Assembly: GCA_900317835.1 (NCBI GenBank)
Contig: ONIL01000011.1
Span: forward strand, 87,251-151,250
Origin: an uncultured Prevotellaceae bacterium
GTDB taxonomy: Bacteria > Bacteroidota > Bacteroidia > Bacteroidales > Muribaculaceae
Length of the DNA stretch: 64,000 nucleotides
Reading direction: 5' to 3'
Positions 47,084-56,337 of the stretch are shown here, piece by piece; the stretch's first letter is position 1; every line of letters begins with the position of its first letter. Under the pieces are notes generated by a model, which searched no databases, had not been told where the DNA came from, and worked only from the letters and a program-made list of their open reading frames with translations. A program made the position numbers and the translations under genes.

Positions 47084-49663
47084 TCATTTTAAAGCGTTCT
47101 TAAATCCTTGCAGACCACGCACAGTTACATCGTCACCAGTTAACTGATCAATCAAGCCGGTGAGCACACCACAGCTATCATCAATGGACTGCTCAATTTC
47201 GCTGAATGTGGTGGCGTATTTACTATTTAAAGCTTCTATAGCTGAATATAGGTTTTTTAGCACTCCATACGGCAAATAATCAATGGCATCGGTTATGGGT
47301 TTTATCCACTTTAACTCCAACAGCATTTCGATTTGCTCTATAGTCAGATCCCGGATTGTTTCCTTAGTATTCTCTAAAAGTTCGTTTTGCTTGGCAGTAA
47401 CAAGTTTCTTGGTCTGACTTAGCCGGTTCCAAAGCTCAACAATAGCCTGAAGTCTTGATTTGAGGCCTGGGTCAACATCTGCCGTGGGTTTAGCATCTGC
47501 CGTGATTTTCTTCTTATCAAAGGCATTATCTTTTTCGCTGTCAAGATAAGCCATGCCGTCTTCGTCTTCAGCCAAAGTCTCACGCCATCCTTCGAGATCC
47601 AAGGCAATGCCGTCCAAATCACCACGCAGAGTTGTTAGCTCCTGAAGTTCAGCTGCAAAATACTGCTGTTGAATCAAGTCAAATGGCATGATATGTCCCT
47701 TTTCTCCGTCGGGTACCTCTTCGTCCAAACCATCCTTCTTGACCACCTTGTAGTTGGTTTCCACAACATTGCATGCCTCCATACCCTCGGTTTGGATGAT
47801 TTCAATGTCACCCATGATACCAAGCCAATGGTCAGCAAGAATCTGATAGGCAGCATAAGGGTCTATCAGAGGCAGTCCATTCATGCGCTGGAAAATGTCA
47901 TTGGCAATATGATCATTCTCGGCCATCTCCTTGACATTGGCCACATTGTTTATCAATCGCTCATGCAAATGACTGCCCAATGAGCCAAATGCCTGGGCAA
48001 ACTGCTGCTTGAAAGCCGCGACGTCAGTATTGTTGTCAATGGTTTGAATTAGGTCTTCCACCTTGAGCTCACTGCAAGCAGTGTCGGGCACATGAGCAAA
48101 CAGCTCGTCACGCAACGAGGGGAAAGCTTTCCAGTACTGGCCCAACTGGTCAATCTCGTTGTCGGGTATTCCACCAAACATAGTCGCATAGATGTCGTAT
48201 TGCTCGGGGGCTTCAGAGGAGTCCACATAACGCGGGATATTCAGGTTGTAATCGTTCTCACGGATGAGGTCACGACTTACCTTCCTTGAGAAACCCAGAA
48301 CATCAAGACGGTCACGAACCACATCGGCAATACGCTTGATATCACAGGCACGAAGGCGGTTTTGCTTGCCGTCCTTTACAAAACCCTTGGAGGCATCAAT
48401 AATGAGCACGTCATCATTTTGGCGATGTTGTTTGAGCACCATGATGAGGGTATGAATGGGGGTTCCAAAGAAGATGTTGGCGGGCAAACCAATGATACAG
48501 TCAATCTGATTTTTCTCAATGAGTTTGCGACGAATCTGACCCTCGCTGTCATCATCAGGGGTGCCACGGAAGAGAACACCGTGAGGCAGGACGATGGCGA
48601 GGATGCCGTCGGGCTTGAGATGGTGAAGCTCATGCAGCAAGAAAGCATAGTCAGCCTTGCTCTTTGGGGCCACGCCATAGTCCTTGAAACGGGCGTCCAT
48701 TTCAGCATCTTTCGGATCCCAATGTTGGGAATAAGGAGGATTGGAAACCACAGCATCTACATACAAAGGGCGAGTCATGCCATTGGTGTTATCCTGAACG
48801 GGCCAGTCCTCCTCGAGGGAGTTGGCGCAGCGCGTGTTGATGTTGCCGGGACGGATACCACGCATAACGAGGTTCATGCGCGTCAGGTTGTAGGTATTAG
48901 GCTGGAGTTCCTGGGCGTAATACTTCACTCGATGCATATCTTCGATGTGGCGTCCAACAGATTTACCAATCGTGATGAGCAGCGAGCCCGAACCACTGGT
49001 GGGGTCATAGATTTCAATCTGCTTTTTGTCCTTGTGATGCTCGGCGACAATCTCGCTCATAACCATAGCCACCTCGTGAGGGGTGTAAAACTCACCGGCC
49101 TTCTTGCCGGCATCGGCAGCAAAATTGCCAATCAGGAACTCGTATACGTAGCCCAGCACGTCGTAGTCTTGACTGCCATCGGTGGGAATTTCACGGATCA
49201 GTTTGATGGTATCCTTCAACGCACGGGTCTGGGATGTGGGATTCTCGCCCAACTTGCTCAAACATGACTGCAGCGTCTTGAAGATGCCGTCATACACGGG
49301 TTTGTAGCTCGGACTGATCAGACGGTCAAAGTTGTTCAATGCCATGCTGAGGTCAGCCACGCTAAAGGTTGAGTTAGGCAGCAACCAGGTGGAGAAAAGG
49401 TACTTATACTCGATGAAGTAGCCGATATTGTTCTTACAGTAATCAATCATCAGCTTCTTGCTGCTGTCCTCATAGTCCTCAATGAGGTCGGGCAGATCCT
49501 CATCGGTCCAGCCGATACTGTACAGGTAGTTCACCTCATTATCTGAGAGGAACTTGTAGAAAATCAGACCAAGGATGTAGTCCTTGTACTCGTTGGCATC
49601 AATCTTGGCTCGCATCTTATTCGCCGATGCCCATATACGATTTGCTAGTTGCTGTTTGTTCAT
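47084..49663 (-). CDS. hsdM: Type I restriction-modification DNA methylase (M subunit), long form
   Basis: 859 residues with the ATG at 49663 (MNKQQLANRIWASANKMRAK). N6-adenine methylase: an N-terminal HsdM_N helical domain, SAM motif I DPTSGSGSLLITIG, and motif IV VVSNPPYSQHW. Longer than the usual 500-550 residues: after about residue 520 there is an extra helical region with an acidic stretch (LAEDEDGMAYLDSEKDNAF) and a C-terminal part QIEMLLELKWIKPITDAIDY that may grip HsdS/HsdR. A TATCTTTG -7 element lies upstream (49696-49703), but without a good copy of the shared operator. Confidence 0.95.
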   Translation of the reverse strand: MNKQQLANRIWASANKMRAKIDANEYKDYILGLIFYKFLSDNEVNYLYSIGWTDEDLPDLIEDYEDSSKKLMIDYCKNNIGYFIEYKYLFSTWLLPNSTFSVADLSMALNNFDRLISPSYKPVYDGIFKTLQSCLSKLGENPTSQTRALKDTIKLIREIPTDGSQDYDVLGYVYEFLIGNFAADAGKKAGEFYTPHEVAMVMSEIVAEHHKDKKQIEIYDPTSGSGSLLITIGKSVGRHIEDMHRVKYYAQELQPNTYNLTRMNLVMRGIRPGNINTRCANSLEEDWPVQDNTNGMTRPLYVDAVVSNPPYSQHWDPKDAEMDARFKDYGVAPKSKADYAFLLHELHHLKPDGILAIVLPHGVLFRGTPDDDSEGQIRRKLIEKNQIDCIIGLPANIFFGTPIHTLIMVLKQHRQNDDVLIIDASKGFVKDGKQNRLRACDIKRIADVVRDRLDVLGFSRKVSRDLIRENDYNLNIPRYVDSSEAPEQYDIYATMFGGIPDNEIDQLGQYWKAFPSLRDELFAHVPDTACSELKVEDLIQTIDNNTDVAAFKQQFAQAFGSLGSHLHERLINNVANVKEMAENDHIANDIFQRMNGLPLIDPYAAYQILADHWLGIMGDIEIIQTEGMEACNVVETNYKVVKKDGLDEEVPDGEKGHIMPFDLIQQQYFAAELQELTTLRGDLDGIALDLEGWRETLAEDEDGMAYLDSEKDNAFDKKKITADAKPTADVDPGLKSRLQAIVELWNRLSQTKKLVTAKQNELLENTKETIRDLTIEQIEMLLELKWIKPITDAIDYLPYGVLKNLYSAIEALNSKYATTFSEIEQSIDDSCGVLTGLIDQLTGDDVTVRGLQGFKNALK

Positions 49664-49695
49664 GACATGAATTCTTATTGTTGTTATTCCTCCTG

Positions 49696-49703
49696 CAAAG
49701 ATA
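49696..49703 (-). promoter_or_regulatory. -7 element of hsdM
   Basis: TATCTTTG on the minus strand, 32 bp before the ATG. At the position of the shared operator (49712-49732) only a loose TTGCATGC is seen, so hsdM is probably outside that control or only weakly under it. Confidence 0.5.
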
Positions 49704-49733
49704 ATGAAAATTTGCATGCTGGTTTTAATAAAC

Positions 49734-49772
49734 TGGGGGAGATTTCAGATTCTCTCTAAAAATCATCCCCCA
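49734..49772 (-). terminator. Hairpin after Z1 paralog B
   Basis: TGGGGGA-GATTT and AAAATC-ATCCCCCA form a long bulged stem 25 bp after the Z1 stop on the minus strand. Same GGGGGA/TCCCCC ends as the hairpins around the integrase. Confidence 0.55.
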
Positions 49773-49796
49773 ATCGTTTCAATCAGACTTCAGGTT

Positions 49797-52793
49797 TCAG
49801 TCAGCAATGTTCTCGACATCGACATCGTCAGTCGCAAAAGTGTTGATTTTGGTCTTGACAACGCGCTTGATGCGATAGTCCAGTTCCCAGACGCAAAGGT
49901 TATCGTTGTCGGTCACGATGTGGTTACCCTCGCTGTCCACCAGGATATCACGACCCACTGCTAGCAAACGATTCCTCTCGTCCACAAGGTCACCATCCTC
50001 GTTGAAAGTGGTGAGGGGTATAGTCTCCCATGTACTCGGGTCATGTAACTCAAGCAACATGATGTCAGCATAAGCGTCACGACGGTTAAACAGCAACAGA
50101 TAACGGAAAGGACGCGGCACGAAGGGGAACACACCATCGTTGAGGGTATACACGCCCTGATAGTCGTCACCCACAGTAACACCATCGGCAAGTATGAGGT
50201 GGCCATAATCGTCACTCTCGAGATACCTCTTGGCCGTAGTAGCCTTGATGAGACGCGTCTCGAACATATCAGCGTCCTCAGCATACTCGGTTCCCACGTC
50301 GCCGAAGTGGGCTACCAAGTCACCCATGATGGTCATCTTGAGCACCTCGTCAGGGTCGATACCCTCGAGCATATCACTGTAGTCAGCAACGGCAACCATC
50401 TGTGACTGCTCTTGAGCAATGGCGAACATGGCCTTGTCTATGTTCTGCTGAGTGAGCAGTACAGGCCAGTAGAAAGGAGTACTGTTCCAGCCGTTCTCAC
50501 GTTTACCGTTCTCACGGATGAGCATCATCACTGGGCGGTCAATAGCTTGACGACGCGAAGGTTCCAAGTCGCTACGACCGTCATCAGGAGCGTCCATGAA
50601 GTTCCCATTGGCACGAATGCGACTCGCATTACGATCGGTACGGTGCAATACCCAGATTCGGTCATCATGAGCCTGCTCTGTGCAATACTTCAAGGCAGCC
50701 AGCAGTTCTTGGACATCATCCCTGCGATGAAGATTGCCATATTCACCCCTGTACAAGTAGGTGGAGCCAATGAGGTTGATGATTTCAAACACCTCGTCGT
50801 AGCTCATCTCGAAGAACTCGTCCTTTTTATAATTGCTGTGACGAGTGATGAGTCGGTCTATCTGAGATACCGTGGGAGCAATACTGCTACGATTGCCGGT
50901 CTGGAAGCCATAAGGCAGGACACGCTGTCCCTCCTTGATTCGGACGGATGACGACGCCTTAATCTTGGATGCAGAGCAAGGCTTGATATTATTATCATAA
51001 CCGATGAACACTGCATTAGGTTCCTCCTGGTCATGGCCTGCAATGAACCACTCGCGCAACTGGTCGTCCAAATCGTTGATGCGTTTGAGCACACGATAGA
51101 GGGCGTCAGTGGTATGGAAACGGGTCACGGCCATGTCTTCCAAGTCACGGGCACCATACATACGGGCGTGCTGCAGAACCGTGTCTTGCTGGAAGTTGCG
51201 GGGATTGCGACCGTAGAAGAAGCACAACATGTTCTTGATGGTCACGCCACGGTCCAGAATCTGGCCACCGATGAAGATGTTTGCAGCAGTCCTCAATTTC
51301 AGCTCGCCGGTTTCCTCGTCAAGCAGCTCAACCATCTCGTTATCGCTATTGACAACCTGGACACAGTAGTTGTTGTCCTGGAAAATCTGCTTCATCTCAT
51401 CGAGTGCCTCCTCGCTTGAAGGGATGTCAACAGAAATCATAGACTTGTTAATGCCCTTCTGGATTGACTCAACGAAGTCATTGTAGGCTTCGGTAAGAGC
51501 TTGTTCCACCAGCGGGTCTTGCCGGTTACCGGACAGAGTGCTGTTAAGGTCATTCAATACCCTGGTAATCAATTCGCCTTCCCACGCGTGAAGTTCACGG
51601 GAAATTCTGACGTGTACCACAGCACTCGACTTGTAGTCCTTACCCTTGGCGCGTTCTTGGATACGACGGATGGCTGTGGCCATCATGTAGGCAGTGACGG
51701 CAAAGGTCAAAGAGTAGATATTCTTCGAGCTATTCTGGTTATTGAGATAGCTCCGATGGACATGACCAAGAATCCCAATGCAACGATCAGAAACTTGGCG
51801 ATAGAGGTGGCTATACATCGATTCAGGATCTTCAGATTCCACAAAGTACTGCTGGCCACCGATGTATTTGTCATGGACGGGAACAATGCTAGTGAAACGA
51901 GGACGGAATGGCATGATGCGATTACCCTGCAAATAGAGGTCACCTTGAGGCTGCAAATACAAACAATAAGGCGTAGCTGTCACCTGTAAGTATCGGCAAT
52001 AGGCGAGAATTCTACGGAATTCATCAATCTGCTGGGCGACACGGGCCATCTCAAGTTCACGCCTCTGAAGTGCAGGCAATCCATCTTCGTCAATCAATGG
52101 TTGCATCAGGGCATTACGATAGTTGCGACTCGCAAAATCAGCCTCATCGTCCACGATAAGGACCTTCTTGTCCTTCAAGAAAGGACTGGTGACATTGAAA
52201 AGCCTGAGCAAATGCTCCATATTCCTAGGCTCTTTCTTGCACACAATCACTGTCTTGCAAGCATTGACCTCGGCTTGTTGCAAGCCATTGCGACGGATAT
52301 CCATGATGTCATGGATCATAATCTTGGCCGGCTGATTCAGGTCATCGGTTGGCCTGAAGTAACGGAAATCTCGTTTCAAGCGTCGAGTGGTCTGACGGAC
52401 AAGGAAGTTGGTGCCCTTGGTCAACACGACAGCGACATCAAAGCCACGGTCAAAGCCAAGACCGATGATGTTCTCAAACGTGTCTGTCTTGCCACACTGA
52501 ATCTTGCCAAGCAGAAGTCCAGGCTCATCTTCATGGTCCCCCTCTTCAAGCAAGTGGTCCACGGTGCTCTCGATGCACTCGCGTTTCTCGTCAGTGAGAG
52601 GAAACTGTGCTTTCAACTTCATGGTGTCATAAATCGGGGTATCGCTGTCGGCAATAGCGTCTTCGGCAGCAGCCTCAGCAAGAAAAGCGGCTTTTTGGCT
52701 ACTCACCCACTCCGGGATTGGCTGGCCCATCGCCGTCAAGGTTGCGATGACTGCTTCACACTGGTCTAAACTCTGAAATCTAATCTCGTCCAT
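49797..52793 (-). CDS. Z1-domain helicase-like protein (paralog B)
   Basis: 998 residues. Same family as the protein at 34701: Walker A GKIQCGKTDTFEN (near residue 104), Walker B VLIVDDEADFASRNY, LQVTATPYCLYLQ, and the Z1 region FIGGQILDRGVTIKNMLCF followed by LQHARMYGARDLED. The C-terminal 170 residues are absent from paralog A and contain AVADYSDMLEGIDPDEVLKM and beta-rich segments. It has its own promoter with the shared operator. The gene for the response regulator ends 128 bp upstream and hsdM starts 134 bp downstream. Z1 ATPases accompany methylase plus GHKL-ATPase defence clusters, which is the setting here. Confidence 0.88.
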   Translation of the reverse strand: MDEIRFQSLDQCEAVIATLTAMGQPIPEWVSSQKAAFLAEAAAEDAIADSDTPIYDTMKLKAQFPLTDEKRECIESTVDHLLEEGDHEDEPGLLLGKIQCGKTDTFENIIGLGFDRGFDVAVVLTKGTNFLVRQTTRRLKRDFRYFRPTDDLNQPAKIMIHDIMDIRRNGLQQAEVNACKTVIVCKKEPRNMEHLLRLFNVTSPFLKDKKVLIVDDEADFASRNYRNALMQPLIDEDGLPALQRRELEMARVAQQIDEFRRILAYCRYLQVTATPYCLYLQPQGDLYLQGNRIMPFRPRFTSIVPVHDKYIGGQQYFVESEDPESMYSHLYRQVSDRCIGILGHVHRSYLNNQNSSKNIYSLTFAVTAYMMATAIRRIQERAKGKDYKSSAVVHVRISRELHAWEGELITRVLNDLNSTLSGNRQDPLVEQALTEAYNDFVESIQKGINKSMISVDIPSSEEALDEMKQIFQDNNYCVQVVNSDNEMVELLDEETGELKLRTAANIFIGGQILDRGVTIKNMLCFFYGRNPRNFQQDTVLQHARMYGARDLEDMAVTRFHTTDALYRVLKRINDLDDQLREWFIAGHDQEEPNAVFIGYDNNIKPCSASKIKASSSVRIKEGQRVLPYGFQTGNRSSIAPTVSQIDRLITRHSNYKKDEFFEMSYDEVFEIINLIGSTYLYRGEYGNLHRRDDVQELLAALKYCTEQAHDDRIWVLHRTDRNASRIRANGNFMDAPDDGRSDLEPSRRQAIDRPVMMLIRENGKRENGWNSTPFYWPVLLTQQNIDKAMFAIAQEQSQMVAVADYSDMLEGIDPDEVLKMTIMGDLVAHFGDVGTEYAEDADMFETRLIKATTAKRYLESDDYGHLILADGVTVGDDYQGVYTLNDGVFPFVPRPFRYLLLFNRRDAYADIMLLELHDPSTWETIPLTTFNEDGDLVDERNRLLAVGRDILVDSEGNHIVTDNDNLCVWELDYRIKRVVKTKINTFATDDVDVENIAD

Positions 52794-52839
52794 GTCAACA
52801 AAAAATTAAAATTAAACCTTGCTAATTGAAACTCTGCTG

Positions 52840-52847
52840 CAAAGTTA
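52840..52847 (-). promoter_or_regulatory. -7 element of Z1 paralog B
   Basis: TAACTTTG on the minus strand, 46 bp before the ATG and 8 bp from the operator at 52856-52876. Confidence 0.7.
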
Positions 52848-52855
52848 GACCACAT

Positions 52856-52876
52856 CTGTGCAGGCAATCTGCACAG
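52856..52876. promoter_or_regulatory. Shared operator, Z1 copy (perfect palindrome)
   Basis: CTGTGCAG-GCAAT-CTGCACAG, two perfect 8-bp arms. Best of the four copies. Confidence 0.85.
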
Positions 52877-52920
52877 TTAAAACCACCAAACATATTTAAC
52901 TTATTTTAACAGGCAACCTA

Positions 52921-53847
52921 TTATCTTATTTTTCTTTGTTTCTCAATTTCTTTTTGCTTTTCAAAATCATTTTTTAGTTGTTCTATCACTCGTCGTGTCT
53001 TTTCATTCTCATCTTTTGGTGGAAGGATTCTACACCAATACAAGATGTTTAACATATCATAAATCAAACTCCTTATCAAGTATGGGGCTCTGCCGGATTT
53101 CACACTATCATCGGTTTCAGTTCTATGAGAGCCAGGGTTTGTGATTTCAACACAAGAGTGCATACTTCTTTGTACATAGACAGGAATCAACGGTTCCATA
53201 TACTTATTACCCAACATGCGGCTGCATTCAGCAAGATTAGAGCCATTGTTCTTAACAAGGCAAAAACCTCGTTCATAACAACGTTCCATGACATCTGTCA
53301 TTATCTTCCGTATGTCATTAAGTACAGAGTTGTTTTGCCAATCCTCGTTTTCAAGAACTGTTAATATCCTCAACAAATCATGTTGGGATTCTGGCCATGT
53401 ATCAAAAACTGTTTGATATTTATGAATAATCTGGGTTTCATGCAAACTATCAGCATTTCTCTTTAGGTCTTCAATCAATTTCTCTTCGTCTTTATCCTTC
53501 TCATAATAAATGCCTTCATGCATTTCCGCAAATGTAGAAGCAGATGAGAGGTCTGGCTGTCCAGTCAGGATATAGTGTGGAACGAACCGTTTACTCTTAA
53601 GCTCATTAATCTTGTCAAGGCTATACCTGAGACCTTTTAGAGTGTCAACCTGAGAATCAGGAGAATATAGTACCTTGGCATCCAGTATAACCCCCGACCA
53701 TTCCTCAAGATGACTCTCAAAAATCTCCATTCCCTCTACTGCATTGGTACTGGTAATGACATCAAAGCCATTAATCTCGAGAACTTCTTTAAATGATTCA
53801 ATTTGTTCCCATTTATCATCAATCCAAAGTACTTTGTATTTACTCAT
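52921..53847 (-). CDS. Response regulator with unknown output domain
   Basis: 308 residues. The N-terminal receiver domain has all key residues: Asp10/Asp11 in VLWIDDKWEQ, phosphoacceptor Asp56 in GVILDAKV, Thr95 in HYILTGQPD, and Lys117 in YYEKDKDE. Residues about 135-308 form a helical output domain that I do not recognise; it contains CVEITNPGSHRTETDD and PYLIRSLIYDMLNILYWCRI, and ends in a charged helix. No DNA-binding motif is evident, so it may be an effector rather than a transcription factor. Its ATG overlaps the stop of the kinase fusion by 4 bp, so the pair is cognate. AT-rich compared with the hsd genes. Confidence 0.88.
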   Translation of the reverse strand: MSKYKVLWIDDKWEQIESFKEVLEINGFDVITSTNAVEGMEIFESHLEEWSGVILDAKVLYSPDSQVDTLKGLRYSLDKINELKSKRFVPHYILTGQPDLSSASTFAEMHEGIYYEKDKDEEKLIEDLKRNADSLHETQIIHKYQTVFDTWPESQHDLLRILTVLENEDWQNNSVLNDIRKIMTDVMERCYERGFCLVKNNGSNLAECSRMLGNKYMEPLIPVYVQRSMHSCVEITNPGSHRTETDDSVKSGRAPYLIRSLIYDMLNILYWCRILPPKDENEKTRRVIEQLKNDFEKQKEIEKQRKIR

Positions 53848-56300
53848 GACCTAAATATTGGAAGTTTAACAATCACTCTGGTGTAATTTACACCTGTAGA
53901 TTGGTAAGAACTAATTTCATAATCTCCACCATAATGTTGAGAAATGGTTTTCACTATGTAACCGCCATTGCCGGTCCCATCCGAATCCACACTCTTTACA
54001 TTCTTCATACCAAAACGGGCCGTGTCCATTTCTTTAGGTAGGGGTTCTCCATTATTAGTAAAACTAATAACAAAGAAATCATCTTCAACCGTTAAAATGA
54101 TTTGAAGTGTATATTCAACATCTCTGCGTTTGAAGCCGTGCTTGATAGCATTTGAGACAATATTTTGTACAAGACGAATGAAATCGACCCTGCCAATATA
54201 TACTTTCGGTTTATCAATGCCGGCTTCTTTCAATGCGGCATCATCACGAAGATATTCTATAACATAGGAATCATTCTTTGTTACTTGTCTAGAAAGAATG
54301 TCTTCAATGTCAATTGGTTCCGGGTTTGCAAAAATATCTTCATCCGCTATATGTTGAACAATCTCAGAGAGCGTGTCCAAAGCGACCCGTTGCCTTTTGG
54401 CATATTTCTTTAGCTGAGCAGAATACTCTTCGGGAAGTTGGAGTGCCAAATTGTCAAGAAGAAGTAATGTATTCCTAAGTTGAGCCATCGGAGTCTTCAT
54501 GTCGTGCTTTCTGTTTCTGATCTCATCCATGACATCAGATTTCATTTGCTTCAATTCATCCTCTTTCTGCTTAAGCAATGATTCTAAACTAGCATTCTTA
54601 ATACTAGCCAACTTAGCGTTATATCTTGCTTCTTCTACAACCTTTTTTTGATCATAAATACTCGGCAGAATACATATTCGCAACAACGGAATTGTATTAA
54701 TTTCAAAAACACCTTCTGACACGCCGAATAATTGACGATTAGCCATGGGGTCAATATGCCCCATAACTCTGATAAAATAATCTCGGTCAATGAGTCTATT
54801 GTCTAGTTCGCATTTGAATAAATCATCACGGTCAATTAAAATGGGGTCATTTTTAGATGCAACAACGAAAACAGCTGAGAATGATGAGGAATGAGGGCAA
54901 ATTAATAGTGTCGGTTCAGAAAGGACAGCAGCCCTCAACTCTCTCACAAATGTTCTGACACTCGCAGAGGCAGATATAAAATAAGGCTCTGCGCCATACG
55001 ATGGGCTCTGATAGAGTTTACCTTTTTTTGCTATAGTATCCCGGATAATGGGTCTAACTTTAGCGATATCACGAACTCTTACTAATTGATGTCCCTTTGG
55101 CACTTTGATTGAGAAAAGATATTGAGCAGGAGTAAAGATGTAACCACTTTCAGAAACTTGTTCTGGTGTCACATAAACAATATCTTTACAATGTGTGCCA
55201 TTGATAGCATCAAGAATATCATCTATTTTAAGACGGCTTCTAGGAACTCTTGTCCATGAATAATACTCTTGTGCATTGAACATCATAATCTTGTCGTCCT
55301 TTTTCCTATCTTTACGTATGCTGACGATTGCTGTTCTAATGCTGGTATTAGACCAAATGTTGGGAGGCAACATAATAATTGAATCCAGTAAATTAGACTC
55401 AATTAATAGTCTTCGTATCGAATCATGCTTATTATCATACAGAAAACTGGCAGAGAACAGCATAACAATTTGGCCATTCTCTTTCAATGAGGCTAAAGAT
55501 TTATCTAAGATCCAATTTTCAATGTCTGTATAATGCATGGGATTATACTCATCCTCAACTCCGTCCATAGACATATGGAAAGGAGGAGATGACAAGATCA
55601 AATCATATTTTTCATTGGGCCAATTCCGAATACTATCCGAGTTGCAGAAAAATGCCCGGTCAAATCCACATAATGCAAGCCTGAACTGAGAAACTGAGAC
55701 GGCAAAGTCATTATTATCTTGCCCATAATAATCACAGGATTTTGGCATTGATGCACCAAAAGATGCATAGCCACCAAAAGGATTATAGATCGAAAATGGC
55801 TCGTTCTTGTGAATCAGATGGCTAACAATTGTAGTAACCTCCTTGGGCTGTAAGATGGAAGTTTCATCAAATTTGCTTGCAAAAATATGGTCTGGCAATT
55901 CTTCGAAATAATTGTCAGAAGTAAAAGTATTGAAACAAAAAGTAATATATTCAAGGAGGTGAGAATCTGTATCTAGATCCTCATTGAAACTTTTGAGTAT
56001 CAATTTACTTCTCTCACCAGCTTGTGTGTCTGGGAAAGTAACAATTGCGTTGATACGCTGATTGTTGTTATTGGTAGGCAAAAAGGAAAAAGCCACATCT
56101 TTGTCGTGATTTGTATTATCGACTACTAATGATAGCGCATTCTTTTTAATCAAATACAATAATGCACATTCGAGCATTAAGATCGAATTAACATTCATTC
56201 TCGTCATTCCTGATTTGTTGACTAAGAACTCGAAATACATCGCATTCCTTATCTCATGGAACTCGGCCCATACATTATTATTTATCACTTGCATACTCAT
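53844..56300 (-). CDS. DNA methyltransferase - TRD - histidine kinase fusion
   Basis: 818 residues. Residues about 130-345 are an HsdM-type methyltransferase: motif I IYNPFGGYASFGA (171-183), YYGQDNND (191-198), and motif IV SSPPF (237-241). The Ser in place of Asn is seen in N4-cytosine enzymes or may mean loss of activity. Residues about 395-555 look like a type I/IIG target-recognition domain ending LPSIYDQKKVVEEA. A coiled coil (about 555-595) leads into a histidine kinase: H-box His599 in KHDMKTP, N-box NIVSNAIKHG (713-722), G1 FTNNGEPLP (747-755), and G2 DGTGNGGYIVKTIS (774-787). No membrane segment, so it is cytosolic. AT-rich. Partner of the downstream response regulator. Confidence 0.88.
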   Translation of the reverse strand: MSMQVINNNVWAEFHEIRNAMYFEFLVNKSGMTRMNVNSILMLECALLYLIKKNALSLVVDNTNHDKDVAFSFLPTNNNNQRINAIVTFPDTQAGERSKLILKSFNEDLDTDSHLLEYITFCFNTFTSDNYFEELPDHIFASKFDETSILQPKEVTTIVSHLIHKNEPFSIYNPFGGYASFGASMPKSCDYYGQDNNDFAVSVSQFRLALCGFDRAFFCNSDSIRNWPNEKYDLILSSPPFHMSMDGVEDEYNPMHYTDIENWILDKSLASLKENGQIVMLFSASFLYDNKHDSIRRLLIESNLLDSIIMLPPNIWSNTSIRTAIVSIRKDRKKDDKIMMFNAQEYYSWTRVPRSRLKIDDILDAINGTHCKDIVYVTPEQVSESGYIFTPAQYLFSIKVPKGHQLVRVRDIAKVRPIIRDTIAKKGKLYQSPSYGAEPYFISASASVRTFVRELRAAVLSEPTLLICPHSSSFSAVFVVASKNDPILIDRDDLFKCELDNRLIDRDYFIRVMGHIDPMANRQLFGVSEGVFEINTIPLLRICILPSIYDQKKVVEEARYNAKLASIKNASLESLLKQKEDELKQMKSDVMDEIRNRKHDMKTPMAQLRNTLLLLDNLALQLPEEYSAQLKKYAKRQRVALDTLSEIVQHIADEDIFANPEPIDIEDILSRQVTKNDSYVIEYLRDDAALKEAGIDKPKVYIGRVDFIRLVQNIVSNAIKHGFKRRDVEYTLQIILTVEDDFFVISFTNNGEPLPKEMDTARFGMKNVKSVDSDGTGNGGYIVKTISQHYGGDYEISSYQSTGVNYTRVIVKLPIFRS

Positions 56301-56329
56301 TACTATCAGAAAGAAATAGATCTACAGTG

Positions 56330-56337
56330 CAAAATTA
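56330..56337 (-). promoter_or_regulatory. -7 element of the kinase-fusion gene
   Basis: TAATTTTG on the minus strand, overlapping the stop codon of the WYL gene (56335-56337), 29 bp before the ATG and 8 bp from the operator at 56346-56366. Confidence 0.7.

Noticed and set aside
49712-49732. Fifth copy of the shared operator upstream of hsdM
   Set aside because: Only TTGCATGC resembles one arm; the second arm is TTAATAAA, so symmetry is absent.
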